Positions 29,639-40,179 of a stretch of DNA of 64,000 nucleotides are shown here, piece by piece (position 1 is the first letter of the stretch; each line of letters starts with the position of its first letter). The notes under the pieces are model-generated. The model did not search any database, was not told the DNA's origin, and worked only from the letters and a program-made list of their open reading frames with translations. This stretch comes from Kosakonia quasisacchari (GTDB lineage: Bacteria; Pseudomonadota; Gammaproteobacteria; Enterobacterales; Enterobacteriaceae), in the NCBI RefSeq assembly GCF_004331415.1, contig NZ_SJOP01000002.1:297546-361545 (forward strand), in the 5' to 3' direction. Made by a program: the position numbers and the translations under genes.

Positions 29639-30822
29639 AATGCGTTTGCCAGTAGCGTAATGGGATGTTCACAGCGTTTGCTGGTGGACATCTCAATTTG
29701 CCACTTGCAGGTTTCGCAATCCGTCACCACCAGATCTGCGCCACTGGCTTCAATTTGCTCAAATAACGGCGCGCCAATCGCCTGCGATGTTGGGTAGTTT
29801 TCGCTTTTAAACCCATAGGTTCCGGCGATCCCGCAGCAGCGTGAATCCAGCACCGTTAGCTCAAGCCCTGGAATGCGTCGCAGCAATTCCAGCGTGTAGT
29901 GCGTCCAGCCCATTTTTTCCATATGACACGGCGTGTGGTAGACCACCTTCAGCGGGGTTTCTCTCAGTTGCAGCGAGCGACCTTCGTCAAGCATGCGCCA
30001 GATCCAGCGCGTGGCTAAATCAATATGCGCGCGCAGATGGCTGTTATCCACATCCAGCAGGTGAGGATATTCGTCGCGCAGCGTAAAAGCGCAGGTGGAA
30101 GAGGTGGCAATAACCGGCAGCCCATCTGAGCCGATAGCCTGCTCCAGTGAGCGCACATTAAACTGCGCCTGTTTTTTCGCTTTATCGAAAAAACCATTCG
30201 CAATCAGCGGCACGCCGCAGCACTTTTCCCGTTGCAACAACTGTACGCCAGTCCCCATATGGTTCAGCACGCGGATCAGGTCTTTACCCAACTGTGGATG
30301 GTTGTAATTCACGTAGCAACCGTGGAAAAACGCCACCTGTTGAGCAAATGTCTGTTGCTGTGCGGCAATGCTGCGATACCAGCGGCGAAATGTGCCGCTG
30401 GAATATTTTGGCAACGTGCGGTGGTGGTCGATTTTTAATGCGGTATCCAGCAACTGGCGCACGGGTTTGAGTGATGTTGCCGCATTGACCAACGGTGCCA
30501 TCGGTGTCGACAGCGTACCCATCAAGTCGGTGTGACTGAGAATGGCATTGCGTATCGAGAGTTTTTTCGGCGCGTACTGGGCACGGGCGCGCTGAATAAT
30601 ATCGCCAATTTTCACCCCGGACGGACAGGCGGTTTCGCAGCGTTTACAGTTGGTGCAGTACTTCAGCGCATCATCATACAGCGCAGCGTCTTTTAGCCGT
30701 AGACGCTCGCCATCAGGGCCTGCCTGTTTCGGGCCGGGGTAAGCGGGATTTACGCGGCTGACCGGGCAGGCGGTGGTGCAAACGGTACATTTAATGCAGC
30801 TTTCAAATTGCGTATTGTTCAT
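29632..30822 (-). CDS. glpC: Anaerobic glycerol-3-phosphate dehydrogenase subunit C
   Basis: A 396-residue iron-sulfur subunit that anchors GlpAB to the membrane and passes electrons to menaquinone. Two ferredoxin motifs lie at the N-terminus: CIKCTVCTTACP (from C9) and CTNCKRCETACPSG. Two CCG domains follow (CCGVPLIANG and SRCCGIAGTYG). Length equals E. coli GlpC. It overlaps the glpB stop by 4 nt and is the last gene of glpABC. It pairs functionally with the men genes upstream, which make its electron acceptor. Confidence 0.96.
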   Translation of the reverse strand: MNNTQFESCIKCTVCTTACPVSRVNPAYPGPKQAGPDGERLRLKDAALYDDALKYCTNCKRCETACPSGVKIGDIIQRARAQYAPKKLSIRNAILSHTDLMGTLSTPMAPLVNAATSLKPVRQLLDTALKIDHHRTLPKYSSGTFRRWYRSIAAQQQTFAQQVAFFHGCYVNYNHPQLGKDLIRVLNHMGTGVQLLQREKCCGVPLIANGFFDKAKKQAQFNVRSLEQAIGSDGLPVIATSSTCAFTLRDEYPHLLDVDNSHLRAHIDLATRWIWRMLDEGRSLQLRETPLKVVYHTPCHMEKMGWTHYTLELLRRIPGLELTVLDSRCCGIAGTYGFKSENYPTSQAIGAPLFEQIEASGADLVVTDCETCKWQIEMSTSKRCEHPITLLANALG

Positions 30823-32075
30823 TGTTCGCCTCCCTGTGCGCTAATTTGCTGTGCGGCATGCAGCGCGGTAACGACGCAAACGCCGCCGCCGCATCCCTGG
30901 GCAATGGCATCAAAACCGCCCAGCACGGAACCAATCACATAGAGATTGTTCACGGCGTTGCCCTGGCGCAAGCCGTGTAGTTGCGCGTCAGTCCGCACAC
31001 CAAACTGCTGCCACGGCTGGCTGTCGAATACATCGTCGCGATACCAGTCCTGACGCTGTGCGCTTTGCAGTACGTCGAGATCAAACACGGTTTCCCGCAC
31101 GCGATCGCGCCCGGCAATCAGCCCGTTACTGAAAAAGCTGCCGCTGGCGAGCACTACATTGCGCGCGCGCAGCGGGATATCTTCATGTTTCCGCGTCCAC
31201 ACTTGTGTTACACGCTGGTCGGCGAGATCGGCACGCAGCACGTCGTCTCCCGGCATCCAGCTACCGCCGCTGCGTATAAACGCTTGTTGCAGCAACAATT
31301 GCATACGCATTCCCGGTACGGAAGGCGGCAGCGTGGGCAGCAGACGCAGCGGGCAGGCCAGTTGCTGATTAAGGCGCGTAAAGACACTGTTGTCCGTCAA
31401 GCCAAAACAGGCGGGCAGATAGAGCATCGCGTACTGCTGGCTTAGCGGCAGCAGCGCTTCGTACAGCGCGTTATAGTGCTCGGGCGCGTCCAGCAGGCGG
31501 GCGATATTCACTGCACGAAATTCGCTGGGGTTGTCGCGTAGCCGATCAAGCAGCGGCAACTCAATCTCTTCCGCCTGCGCGTTAACACCGCGTTTACGCA
31601 GCGCACCAGCCGCAAGCTGCGGCTGGAAATCGAGAAAACCGCTGATACCGACGACGCCCGTATTCTGGTTGGTTTCTGATTTTACTGGCACTTCCAGAGG
31701 GCTAAGCCAGGCGGTGCGGAATGTACCAAGCGGCGTCACGCGCTGGTGCGGCGTATCAACATCGCCCTGTAACGCCAGCCCACAATCTGCCAGCAGCGTC
31801 TGCGCCTGGCCGGCGAAGTGGCGAACCTGTTCTGCGCCGAGCCGGGCGTACGGGTGAGCGGCATGATGGCATTGAAGTTCCTTGATGGCGCTATCAAGCG
31901 CGTCGATGGGCTGACCATCGGGTAAATGCGAAAGCAAATCCAGCGAGCCGGAAGAGAAGCTCAAGGCACTCTGACCACGGCTGACAATGGCACAGCGCTG
32001 ACCGCTTTGCGCAAGGCGAATCCCGCACACTAAACCGGCCAGCCCGCCACCGATAATGACCGTATCAAATCTCAT
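30819..32075 (-). CDS. glpB: Anaerobic glycerol-3-phosphate dehydrogenase subunit B
   Basis: A 418-residue flavin-binding subunit of GlpABC. The N-terminal dinucleotide-binding motif is VIIGGGLAGLVCGIRLAQ (about residues 5-22), with a second conserved part near the end (IGSVLGGFDAIAQGCGGGVC). The start was placed at ATG 32075 behind GGAGGCGG, giving MRFDTVIIGGG. The frame is open far upstream but that stretch is glpA read in another frame. It overlaps glpA by 11 nt and glpC by 4 nt. Confidence 0.95.
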   Translation of the reverse strand: MRFDTVIIGGGLAGLVCGIRLAQSGQRCAIVSRGQSALSFSSGSLDLLSHLPDGQPIDALDSAIKELQCHHAAHPYARLGAEQVRHFAGQAQTLLADCGLALQGDVDTPHQRVTPLGTFRTAWLSPLEVPVKSETNQNTGVVGISGFLDFQPQLAAGALRKRGVNAQAEEIELPLLDRLRDNPSEFRAVNIARLLDAPEHYNALYEALLPLSQQYAMLYLPACFGLTDNSVFTRLNQQLACPLRLLPTLPPSVPGMRMQLLLQQAFIRSGGSWMPGDDVLRADLADQRVTQVWTRKHEDIPLRARNVVLASGSFFSNGLIAGRDRVRETVFDLDVLQSAQRQDWYRDDVFDSQPWQQFGVRTDAQLHGLRQGNAVNNLYVIGSVLGGFDAIAQGCGGGVCVVTALHAAQQISAQGGEQ

Positions 32076-33687
32076 TTTCCGCCTCCTTTTCCAGCCCGCA
32101 CAATCCCTGATAGACCCAGCGTGTGAATTCGCTTTCACGCAGCGCATCGCCCCAGGCGACAGGTTTAACGCCTTTCCAGCGCTCATTAAGAAAACCGGCC
32201 AGTTGCTGCAGAGATTCACTTTCGGTAGTGACATGCATGTGGTTAAGCAATCCGGCAGCGCGGCAGGCGCACAGCTCGCCCTGGCAAGTGCCCATCCCGA
32301 CGCGCGTGCGGCGGCGCAGATCGAGCAGCGAGTGGACATTCAGGTTTTCGACCGCATACTGCACTTCCCCGGCGGTAACCGCTTCACACTCGCAAACCAG
32401 GCTGCGGTTATGTCTGTCGCTGCCAAGCCAGGCTGGTGTGCGGTCGCCGTGGCGATAGACCGCCGATCCACGCAGCGGCGTCGGCAGAGAAATAATTTTT
32501 TTGAGCGCCAGTTCGGTCGGCTCGCGGGAACCGGGAAGCGGCGCGGTGGCGGTGGTGCAAGGAGTATGATGATTCAGCTTGCGGCAGACGGCATCCGTCG
32601 CCCATTCGGCCATCAGCCGGTAAGTCATCAGCTTGCCACCGGTGATAGTGATAAAACCTTCCAGCCCGTCGCGCTGTGCATGGTCCAGCAACACAATTCC
32701 CCGGCTGACATTGCGCCCGCTCGGGTCATCATCGCTGGCGACCAGCGGCCTCACACCGGCGTAAGCACGCAGGATGCGCGTTTTTGCCATTACCGGTGCC
32801 AGTTTTTCCCCTTCACGCAGCAGAATATCCACTTCGTCAGGCGTTACACGCAGGTCATCGATATCAGCGTAATCAATGTGTGTTGAGGTGGTGCCAATCA
32901 GTGAGATGGTGTCGCCAGGCACCAGAATATCGGCATCGGCGGGTTTGCGGCAGCGGTTGATGACGTGCTGGTTAATGCGGTGATCAAGGATAAGCAGCGC
33001 ACCTTTCGCCGGGAACATGCGGATCGTCAGGTCGGCATATTCGGCAATCCGCTGCCCCCAGATCCCGGCGGCATTCACCACCACAGGCGCATGCAATTCT
33101 TGTGTTTCTCCACTGGCGGGATGATAAAGGCGCACACCGCTTACGGTGTCGCCGTGGCGGATAAGCCCGCAGACTTCGTGGCCGGTGAGGATTTTTGCGC
33201 CGTGTTCACGTGCGTCCAGCATATTGCTGGCGGTGAGGCGAAAAGGATCCACTGTGCCGTCCGGCACGCGCACTGCGCCAATCAGCGCTGGATTGACGCT
33301 TGGTTCCATGCGCAGCGCCTCCTGCGGTGACATGGCCTGCGCCGGTATCCCCGCTTGTAGACAGGCGTCAATAAACTGGCGTTGATACACCAGGTCATCT
33401 TCCGGCAGGGTAATAAACAGGCCGTCTGTCGGTTCGATACAGTGGCGGGCGATGCGTTTGAGGATCTGGTTTTCGGCAATACATTCACGCGCTGATTCGT
33501 TATCGGTCACCGCGTAACGCGCACCGCTGTGCAGCAAGCCGTGGTTACGGCCGGTCGCGCCGGTGGCGATATCGTGGCGTTCAAGCAGCACCACGCGCAG
33601 GCCGCGCAGGGCGCAGTCGCGTGCGATGCCTGCGCCGGTCGCGCCGCCGCCGATAATAATCACATCGTAGTCACTGGAGTTGCGCAT
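32065..33687 (-). CDS. glpA: Anaerobic glycerol-3-phosphate dehydrogenase subunit A
   Basis: A 540-residue FAD-dependent catalytic subunit oxidising glycerol-3-phosphate to dihydroxyacetone phosphate. It shows the FAD motif VIIIGGGATGAGIARDC (about 8-24), the DAO-type ATGRNHGLLHSGARYAV segment, and a C-terminal BFD-like [2Fe-2S] domain (LVCECEAV and GTCQGELCACRAAG). The start at 33687 follows AAGGA; an upstream in-frame ATG would extend into the promoter. It is first in glpABC, divergent from glpTQ across a 273-bp control region. Confidence 0.96.
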   Translation of the reverse strand: MRNSSDYDVIIIGGGATGAGIARDCALRGLRVVLLERHDIATGATGRNHGLLHSGARYAVTDNESARECIAENQILKRIARHCIEPTDGLFITLPEDDLVYQRQFIDACLQAGIPAQAMSPQEALRMEPSVNPALIGAVRVPDGTVDPFRLTASNMLDAREHGAKILTGHEVCGLIRHGDTVSGVRLYHPASGETQELHAPVVVNAAGIWGQRIAEYADLTIRMFPAKGALLILDHRINQHVINRCRKPADADILVPGDTISLIGTTSTHIDYADIDDLRVTPDEVDILLREGEKLAPVMAKTRILRAYAGVRPLVASDDDPSGRNVSRGIVLLDHAQRDGLEGFITITGGKLMTYRLMAEWATDAVCRKLNHHTPCTTATAPLPGSREPTELALKKIISLPTPLRGSAVYRHGDRTPAWLGSDRHNRSLVCECEAVTAGEVQYAVENLNVHSLLDLRRRTRVGMGTCQGELCACRAAGLLNHMHVTTESESLQQLAGFLNERWKGVKPVAWGDALRESEFTRWVYQGLCGLEKEAENEI

Positions 33688-33960
33688 GTTCGCGTCCTTC
33701 TGGTCGACGTTCCTTAGCAATCATTTAGCCATACTATGATTGTGGTTTGTTTGATATCGCGCATATTCGAGCAAAAAACGAAAGTGAAACGCGCTTTCCT
33801 GCGTGAAGTTAGATGTTTGTCATATTTCTGTAACAATATCTGCGACAACTCATTCTCTCTGGTTAAAACTTTCACTACAATCCGCCGCGAATAACTCTGG
33901 TTATGTTCGTTTTCACTCATTAATGAAAGATATGAGTCTTACCGCGCCACGGAGGCCGCT
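33688..33960. promoter_or_regulatory. Divergent glpABC / glpTQ control region
   Basis: This region drives both glp operons. Sequences resembling GlpR operators (ATGTTCG/CGAACAT-type half sites) occur at about 33747-33766 (TTGTTTGATATCGCGCATAT), 33813-33830 and 33902-33920 (TATGTTCGTTTTCACTCAT). Possible CRP half sites (AAGTGA, TTTCAC) lie between them. In E. coli this interval is controlled by GlpR, CRP, FNR and ArcA. GGAGG precedes the glpT start. The exact operators need footprinting or a matrix scan. Confidence 0.6.
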
Positions 33961-35313
33961 ATGTTAAGTATTTTTAGACCTGCTCCCCATCAATCGCGTC
34001 TACCTGATGCGCAAGTCGATCCGCTGTATCGTCGGTTGCGTTGGCAGATTTTCCTCGGGATCTTCTTCGGTTATGCCGCCTACTATCTGGTGCGTAAAAA
34101 CTTTGCGCTGGCAATGCCTTATCTGGTTGAGCAGGGTTTTTCCCGTGGTGATCTGGGGTTTGCGCTGTCCGGTATCTCGATTGCTTACGGCTTTTCGAAA
34201 TTTATTATGGGTTCGGTATCGGATCGCTCGAATCCGCGCGTTTTTCTGCCTGCCGGGTTAATTCTGGCGGCGGCGGTGATGCTGTTTATGGGCTTCGTAC
34301 CTTGGGCAACATCAAGCATCATGGTCATGTTTGTGCTGTTGTTCCTGTGTGGCTGGTTCCAGGGCATGGGCTGGCCGCCGTGTGGGCGCACTATGGTGCA
34401 CTGGTGGTCACAAAAAGAGCGCGGCGGCATTGTGTCGGTGTGGAACTGTGCGCATAACGTGGGCGGTGGCATTCCTCCGCTGCTGTTCCTGCTGGGGATG
34501 GCATGGTTTAACGACTGGCATGCAGCGCTGTATATGCCCGCGTTTGGCGCGATTGTGGTGGCGATTTTTGCCTTTGCGTTGATGCGTGACACTCCGCAAT
34601 CTTGTGGTTTACCGCCGATTGAAGAGTACAAAAACGACTACCCGGATGATTACAGCGACAAGCATGAAGAAGAGTTGTCCGCAAAGCAGATTTTCATGCA
34701 GTACATTCTGCCGAACAAACTGCTGTGGTATATCGCAGTCGCGAACGTGTTTGTTTACCTGCTGCGCTACGGCATTCTCGACTGGTCACCGACCTACCTG
34801 AAAGAGGTGAAACACTTCGCGCTGGATAAATCCTCGTGGGCCTATTTCTTCTATGAGTATGCGGGCATCCCCGGCACGCTGCTGTGTGGCTGGATGTCGG
34901 ATAAAGTCTTCCGCGGCAATCGCGGCGCAACGGGCGTGTTCTTTATGACGCTGGTGACCATTGCGACTATCGTTTATTGGTTGAACCCGCCGGGTAACCC
35001 GAGCGTGGATATGGCCTGCATGATTGTTATCGGCTTCCTGATTTATGGCCCGGTAATGTTGATTGGTCTGCATGCGCTGGAGCTGGCACCGAAAAAAGCA
35101 GCGGGCACGGCGGCGGGCTTTACCGGCTTGTTTGGCTATCTTGGAGGGTCTGTCGCCGCCAGCGCCATTGTTGGTTACACCGTTGATTTCTTCGGCTGGG
35201 ATGGCGGCTTTATGGTGATGATTGGCGGCAGCATTCTGGCGGTTTTACTGCTGATTATCGTGATGATTGGCGAGAAACGTCACCATGCCGACGTGCTGGC
35301 GCGTCGCAGCTGA
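33961..35313 (+). CDS. glpT: Glycerol-3-phosphate:phosphate antiporter GlpT
   Basis: A 450-residue major-facilitator antiporter with 12 helices that imports glycerol-3-phosphate, and also fosfomycin, in exchange for phosphate. The organophosphate transporter signature is clear: [20 protein letters not shown] with the substrate-binding Arg (about residue 45), [15 protein letters not shown], and [14 protein letters not shown] with the second Arg (about residue 268). The hydrophilic central loop is at about 220-245. It uses a GGAGG ribosome binding site and is followed 12 nt later by glpQ. Confidence 0.97.
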   Translation: MLSIFRPAPHQSRLPDAQVDPLYRRLRWQIFLGIFFGYAAYYLVRKNFALAMPYLVEQGFSRGDLGFALSGISIAYGFSKFIMGSVSDRSNPRVFLPAGLILAAAVMLFMGFVPWATSSIMVMFVLLFLCGWFQGMGWPPCGRTMVHWWSQKERGGIVSVWNCAHNVGGGIPPLLFLLGMAWFNDWHAALYMPAFGAIVVAIFAFALMRDTPQSCGLPPIEEYKNDYPDDYSDKHEEELSAKQIFMQYILPNKLLWYIAVANVFVYLLRYGILDWSPTYLKEVKHFALDKSSWAYFFYEYAGIPGTLLCGWMSDKVFRGNRGATGVFFMTLVTIATIVYWLNPPGNPSVDMACMIVIGFLIYGPVMLIGLHALELAPKKAAGTAAGFTGLFGYLGGSVAASAIVGYTVDFFGWDGGFMVMIGGSILAVLLLIIVMIGEKRHHADVLARRS

Positions 35314-35325
35314 AATGGAGCTTAG

Positions 35326-36390
35326 ATGAAAACCACTTTCAGCCGTATGACCTCAAGCCTGCTCTTGGCTGGTGTGTTAACCAGCCAGGCGCTGGCCGCC
35401 GATAAAATCGTTATCGCTCATCGTGGTGCCAGCGGTTATTTGCCGGAACATACCTTGCCGGCGAAAGCGATGGCCTATGCGCAGGGCGCGGATTTCCTTG
35501 AACAAGATCTGGTGATGACCAAAGACGACCAGTTGGTCGTTCTGCATGATCACTATCTCGACCGTGTGACGGATGTCGCGGAACGTTTCCCGCAGCGCGC
35601 GCGTAAAGACGGGCGTTTCTACGCCATCGACTTTACGCTCGACGAGATCCGCTCGCTGAGATTTACCGAAGGGTTCGAGCTGGAAAAGGGCAAGAAAGTG
35701 CAGGTTTATCCGGGCCGTTTCCCGATGGGGAAATCCGATTTCCGTATTCACACGTTTGAAGAGGAGATCGAGTTTGTACAGGGTTTGAACCACTCCACGG
35801 GCAAGAACATCGGTATTTATCCGGAGATCAAAGCGCCCTGGTTCCACCATCAGGAAGGGAAAGACATTGCCGCAAAAACGCTGGAAGTGCTGAAAAAGTA
35901 CGGCTACACCAGCAAGCAGGACAAGGTGTACCTGCAATGTTTTGACGTCAATGAGCTCAAGCGTATTAAGAATGAGCTGGAACCGAAAATGGGGATGGAT
36001 CTCAAACTGGTGCAGCTGATTGCGTATACCAAATGGCATGAAACGCAGGAGCAGCAGCCGGACGGCAAATGGGTGAATTACCGTTACGACTGGATGTTCA
36101 AACCCGGTGCGATGAAGCAAATCGCGCAGTATGCCGACGGCATCGGCCCGGACTACCATATGCTGGTGGCGGACGGTTCAAAACCGGGTAACGTTAAGCT
36201 AACGGCAATGGTTAAAGAGGCGCATGCCAGCCATTTGCAGGTGCATCCGTTTACCGTCCGTGCGGATCAGCTTCCGCCGTATGCGAGCAACGTCGATCAG
36301 TTATATGACGTGTTGTATCAGCAGGCAGATGTGGAGGGGCTGTTCACAGACTTCCCGGATAAAGCGGTGCAGTTTTTAAAGCGGAAATAA
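35326..36390 (+). CDS. glpQ: Periplasmic glycerophosphodiester phosphodiesterase GlpQ
   Basis: A 354-residue periplasmic enzyme releasing glycerol-3-phosphate from glycerophosphodiesters, the substrate then taken up by GlpT. A 24-residue signal peptide ends LTSQALA-ADK. The GDPD motif IAHRGASGYLPEHTLPAKAM (about 31-50) and VLHDHYLDRVTDV hold the catalytic His residues; the metal ligands Glu and Asp are in FLEQDLVM. The calcium-binding insertion typical of GlpQ (about 85-170) is present. A strong terminator follows. Confidence 0.97.
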   Translation: MKTTFSRMTSSLLLAGVLTSQALAADKIVIAHRGASGYLPEHTLPAKAMAYAQGADFLEQDLVMTKDDQLVVLHDHYLDRVTDVAERFPQRARKDGRFYAIDFTLDEIRSLRFTEGFELEKGKKVQVYPGRFPMGKSDFRIHTFEEEIEFVQGLNHSTGKNIGIYPEIKAPWFHHQEGKDIAAKTLEVLKKYGYTSKQDKVYLQCFDVNELKRIKNELEPKMGMDLKLVQLIAYTKWHETQEQQPDGKWVNYRYDWMFKPGAMKQIAQYADGIGPDYHMLVADGSKPGNVKLTAMVKEAHASHLQVHPFTVRADQLPPYASNVDQLYDVLYQQADVEGLFTDFPDKAVQFLKRK

Positions 36391-36393
36391 AAC

Positions 36394-36419
36394 AAAAGGG
36401 CCTGTGAAGGCCCTTTTTT
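36394..36419. terminator. Bidirectional terminator between glpQ and yfaE
   Basis: Stem GGGCC-TGTGAA-GGCCC is flanked by AAAA on the left and TTTTTT on the right (36394-36419). It works as an intrinsic terminator for glpQ and, read the other way, for the nrdAB-yfaE transcript. The yfaE stop codon (36418-36420) lies at its edge. Confidence 0.88.
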
Positions 36420-36672
36420 ACATCTCGATTTCGATATCGCCTTTCGCCCGACAGCAGCAGGGCAAAATTTCCCCTTCGTTGATAAAGGCCAGCGGCTCGG
36501 CAATCCAGTCAACCTGGCCCGCCACCAGACGGCAGCGGCAGGAACCGCAATAGCCTTCGCGACACTGGTATTCAACTTCCACCTGGTGCGATTCAAGCGC
36601 CTCCAGCAGGGAAGGGTGCTCATCCCGACACAGCACCTGTGTGCCGGAAAGGCTGAGCGTTACGCGGCTCAT
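36418..36672 (-). CDS. yfaE: YfaE, [2Fe-2S] ferredoxin for NrdB cofactor maintenance
   Basis: An 84-residue plant-type ferredoxin with cluster ligands in CREGYCGSC (C-x4-C-x2-C) and a later Cys in LPCCCRAKGD. YfaE supplies electrons for assembly and repair of the diferric-tyrosyl radical in NrdB. The ATG at 36672 overlaps the nrdB stop by one base (TGATG), which argues for translational coupling with its partner. Length matches E. coli YfaE. Confidence 0.95.
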   Translation of the reverse strand: MSRVTLSLSGTQVLCRDEHPSLLEALESHQVEVEYQCREGYCGSCRCRLVAGQVDWIAEPLAFINEGEILPCCCRAKGDIEIEM

Positions 36673-37802
36673 CAAAGCTGGAAGCTGCTTAGATCGTCAG
36701 TGTCGACTTCAGAGTCGATCTGGCCGACCAGATAGGAGCTGACTTCCACTTCCTGCGGTGCGACCTGCACGTTATCGGAAACCAGCCAGGTATTGATCCA
36801 CGGAATCGGGTTTGAGCGCGTCTGGAATGGCAGGTCGAGGCCCACCGCCTGCATGCGGATGTTGGTAATGTACTCAACATACTGGCAGAGAATGTCTTTG
36901 TTCAGACCGATCATTGAACCGCCCTGGAACAGGTATTCCGCCCACTCTTTTTCCTGCAATGCCGCCTGTACGAACAGGTCATAACACGCTTGTTTGCACT
37001 CTTCGGCAATCTCGGCCATTTCCGGGTCATCGACGCCGGAACGCAGCAGGTTCAGCATATGCTGAGTGCCGGTCAGGTGCAGGGCTTCGTCACGGGCAAT
37101 CAGACGAATGATTTTGGCGTTGCCCTCCATCAGCTCACGCTCGGCAAAAGCGAAGGAGCAAGCAAAGCTGACGTAGAAGCGAACCGCTTCCAGCGCGTTC
37201 ACGCTCATCAGACACAGGTAGAGTTTCTTTTTCAACTCACGCAGGCTGATGGTCACGGTTTTGCCGTTGACGTTGTGTGTGCCTTCACCGAGCAGGTGCC
37301 AGTAGCTGGTCATTTCAATCAGCTCGTCGTAGAAGTGCGAGATGCCTTCCGCGCGCTTGAGGATCTGCTCGTTGGTGACGATATCGTCAAACACCACCGC
37401 CGGATCGTTAACGATGTTGCGGATAATATGGGTGTATGAGCGTGAGTGGATCGTTTCTGAAAACGCCCAGGTTTCCACCCAGGTTTCGAGTTCCGGGATG
37501 GAGATCAGCGGCAGCAACGCGACGTTCGGGCTGCGACCCTGAATGGAGTCCAGCAGCGTCTGATATTTTAGGTTGCTGATAAAAATGTGCTTTTCGTGTT
37601 CCGGCAGTGCCTGGAAATCGATACGGTCGCGGGAAACGTCAACTTCTTCCGGACGCCAGAAGAAGGAGAGTTGTTTCTCAATCAGCTTTTCAAAGATGTC
37701 ATATTTCTGCTGATCGTAGCGCGCCACGTTAACCGGCTGGCCAAAGAACATTGGCTCCAGCAACTGATTGTTTTTCGTCTGTGAAAAAGTGGTGTATGCC
37801 AT
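36672..37802 (-). CDS. nrdB: Class Ia ribonucleotide reductase beta subunit
   Basis: A 376-residue diiron-tyrosyl radical subunit. The radical residue is Tyr123 counting Met (Tyr122 in mature numbering), in [11 protein letters not shown]. Iron ligands are visible in [14 protein letters not shown] (Glu, His), in [18 protein letters not shown] and in [16 protein letters not shown]. The C-terminal tail ([12 protein letters not shown]) is the part that docks onto NrdA. It lies 53 nt after nrdA; a hairpin with a U tract sits in the gap. Confidence 0.97.
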   Translation of the reverse strand: MAYTTFSQTKNNQLLEPMFFGQPVNVARYDQQKYDIFEKLIEKQLSFFWRPEEVDVSRDRIDFQALPEHEKHIFISNLKYQTLLDSIQGRSPNVALLPLISIPELETWVETWAFSETIHSRSYTHIIRNIVNDPAVVFDDIVTNEQILKRAEGISHFYDELIEMTSYWHLLGEGTHNVNGKTVTISLRELKKKLYLCLMSVNALEAVRFYVSFACSFAFAERELMEGNAKIIRLIARDEALHLTGTQHMLNLLRSGVDDPEMAEIAEECKQACYDLFVQAALQEKEWAEYLFQGGSMIGLNKDILCQYVEYITNIRMQAVGLDLPFQTRSNPIPWINTWLVSDNVQVAPQEVEVSSYLVGQIDSEVDTDDLSSFQL

Positions 37803-37824
37803 GGAATGTGAGTCCTGTCTTGCG

Positions 37825-37850
37825 AAAAAAAAGGGCGGGTTTCCCCGCCC
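37825..37850 (-). terminator. Hairpin plus U tract between nrdA and nrdB
   Basis: On the minus strand, GGGCGGGG-AAA-CCCGCCC (from 37850 down to 37833) is followed by eight Ts (37832-37825). It has the form of a strong intrinsic terminator, yet it lies between two genes of one operon, only 5 nt after the nrdA stop. It probably causes partial termination or stabilises the nrdA mRNA end, giving more NrdA than NrdB message. Confidence 0.65.
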
Positions 37851-37855
37851 CTTAG

Positions 37856-40141
37856 TTAGATCTTACATGCGCCGCTTTCGCAGCCATCGTCCTGGATGGA
37901 AGGCGCCATGTCATCCTGCGCATCTTCCGCACCATCGCGGGTGTTTTGATAGTACAGCGTTTTCACACCAAATTTGTAGGCCGTCAGCAAGTCTTTCAAC
38001 AATTGTTGCATCGGCACTTTGCCCGACGGGAAGCGTGACGGGTCATAGTTGGTATTCGCCGAAATCGACTGATCGATAAATTTCTGCATGATGCCGACCA
38101 GTTGCAGGTAGCCGTCGTTATTTGGCATTTCCCACAGCAGTTCATAGGCGTTTTTCAACTGCTCGTAATCCGGCACGACCTGACGCAAGATGCCATCTTT
38201 CGACGCTTTGATGCTCACATGGCCGCGCGGTGGTTCAATGCCGTTGGTGGCATTGGAGATCTGCGACGAGGTTTCAGACGGCATCAGCGCGGAGAGCGTG
38301 GAGTTACGCAGGCCATGCGTTTTGATCGATTCACGCAACGCTTCCCAGTCGTAATGCAGCGGTTCGTTGGTAATACCGTCGAGATCTTTCTTGTAGGTGT
38401 CGATTGGCAAAACACCCTGCGAGTAGGTGGTTTCGTTGAACCACGGGCACGCGCCTTGCTCTTTCGCCAGTTCGTTAGAGGCTTTCAACAACCAGTATTG
38501 AATGGCTTCGAAAGTCTGATGCGTCAGGTTGTTAGCGCTGCCGTCAGAGTAACGTTTGCCGTTCTTCGCCAGCCAGTAAGCAAAGTTGATGACGCCAATA
38601 CCCAGCGTACGGCGGCCCATCGCGCCACGTTTAGCGGCCAGAATCGGGTAATCCTGATAATCCAGCAGGGCATCAAGCGCACGTACTGCAAGCGTTGCCA
38701 GCTCTTCCAGTTCGTCGAGGTTTTTAATCGCGCCAAGGTTAAACGCAGAGAGCGTACAGAGCGCGATTTCACCGTTTTCGTCGTTTACATCATCCAGCGG
38801 CTTGGTCGGCAGGGCGATTTCCAGGCACAGGTTGGACTGACGTACCGGCGCAACAGCCGGGTCAAACGGGCTATGGGTGTTGCAGTGATCGACGTTCTGA
38901 ATGTAGATACGGCCAGTAGAAGCACGTTCCTGCATCATCAGTGAGAACAGTTCCACAGCTTTAATACGCTGTTTGCGGATGCTGTCGTCTTTTTCATATT
39001 GGGTGTACAGGCGTTCGAACTCGTCCTGATCGGCGAAGAACGCATCGTACAGACCCGGCACGTCGGACGGGCTGAACAGGGTGATCTCTTCACCTTTCAG
39101 CAGACGGGTGTACATCAGTTTGTTGATCTGTACGCCGTAGTCCATGTGACGCACGCGGTTGCCTTCCACGCCACGGTTGTTTTTCAGTACCAGCAGGCTT
39201 TCGACTTCCAGGTGCCACATCGGGTAGAACAGGGTTGCTGCACCGCCGCGCACACCGCCCTGCGAGCAGGATTTCACTGCTGTCTGGAAGTGTTTGTAGA
39301 ACGGGATACAACCGGTGTGGAACGCTTCACCACCGCGGATCGGGCTACCCAGTGCACGAATGCGCCCGGCGTTGATGCCGATACCGGCTCGCTGGGAAAC
39401 GTATTTCACAATCGCACTGGAGGTAGCGTTAATGGAGTCCAGGCTGTCGCCGCACTCGATCAGTACGCAGGAGCTGAACTGACGGGTAGGCGTACGCACG
39501 CCGGACATGATCGGCGTCGGCAGCGAAATTTTGAACGTGGAAACGGCATCGTAGAAACGCTTCACGTAGTCCAGACGGGTTTCACGCGGATAGTTGGAGA
39601 ACAGACACGCGGCAACCAGGATATAGAGGAACTGCGCGCTCTCGTAGATCTCGCCGGTCACGCGGTTCTGCACCAGGTATTTGCCTTCCAACTGCTTCAC
39701 CGCAGCGTAAGAGAAGTTCATATCGCGCCAGTGGTCGATAAAACCGTCCATCTGCTTGAACTCTTCTTCCGTGTAGTCTTCCAGCAGATGATGATCGTAT
39801 TTGCCAAGCTCGATCATTTTCTTCACATGGTCAAACAGCGCTGGCGGTTCAAACTGGCCGTAGGCTTTTTTACGCAGGTGGAAAATCGCCAGGCGTGCGG
39901 CCAGGTACTGGTAGTCAGGCGCATCGCGGGAGATCAGATCCGCAGCGGCCTTAATGATGGTCTCGTGGATATCGGACGTTTTGATACCGTCGTAGAACTG
40001 AATGTGCGAGCGCAATTCGACCTGAGAGATGGATACGTTACTTAGCCCCTCTGCCGCCCAATCCAGTACTCGATGAATTTTGTCGAGATTGATGCGCTCA
40101 GTGCCACCATCACGCTTTGTCACCAGCAGACTCTGATTCAT
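37856..40141 (-). CDS. nrdA: Class Ia ribonucleotide reductase alpha subunit
   Basis: A 761-residue catalytic subunit reducing ribonucleoside diphosphates. The N-terminal ATP cone (about residues 5-95) carries the activity site ([18 protein letters not shown]). Active-site cysteines are in [11 protein letters not shown] (C225), NLCLEIALP (C439) and ALCTLSAFN (C462); the redox shuttle pair is C754 and C759 in GCESGACKI at the end. The start at 40141 (MNQSLLVTK) gives exactly the E. coli length; an upstream in-frame start is not conserved. E. coli has yfaL between ubiG and nrdA; none is present here. Confidence 0.97.
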   Translation of the reverse strand: MNQSLLVTKRDGGTERINLDKIHRVLDWAAEGLSNVSISQVELRSHIQFYDGIKTSDIHETIIKAAADLISRDAPDYQYLAARLAIFHLRKKAYGQFEPPALFDHVKKMIELGKYDHHLLEDYTEEEFKQMDGFIDHWRDMNFSYAAVKQLEGKYLVQNRVTGEIYESAQFLYILVAACLFSNYPRETRLDYVKRFYDAVSTFKISLPTPIMSGVRTPTRQFSSCVLIECGDSLDSINATSSAIVKYVSQRAGIGINAGRIRALGSPIRGGEAFHTGCIPFYKHFQTAVKSCSQGGVRGGAATLFYPMWHLEVESLLVLKNNRGVEGNRVRHMDYGVQINKLMYTRLLKGEEITLFSPSDVPGLYDAFFADQDEFERLYTQYEKDDSIRKQRIKAVELFSLMMQERASTGRIYIQNVDHCNTHSPFDPAVAPVRQSNLCLEIALPTKPLDDVNDENGEIALCTLSAFNLGAIKNLDELEELATLAVRALDALLDYQDYPILAAKRGAMGRRTLGIGVINFAYWLAKNGKRYSDGSANNLTHQTFEAIQYWLLKASNELAKEQGACPWFNETTYSQGVLPIDTYKKDLDGITNEPLHYDWEALRESIKTHGLRNSTLSALMPSETSSQISNATNGIEPPRGHVSIKASKDGILRQVVPDYEQLKNAYELLWEMPNNDGYLQLVGIMQKFIDQSISANTNYDPSRFPSGKVPMQQLLKDLLTAYKFGVKTLYYQNTRDGAEDAQDDMAPSIQDDGCESGACKI

Positions 40142-40179
40142 GTGATTACCTGTCCGTGAAATAGAAAATATCCCCCCAT

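Noticed and set aside
32076..32339. Upstream extension of glpB
   Set aside because: This stretch is glpA coding sequence in another frame; the FAD motif at the glpB N-terminus sets the start at 32075.
38999..40045. 348-codon plus-strand frame opposite nrdA
   Set aside because: It is explained by nrdA codon usage on the minus strand; the protein has no recognisable family.
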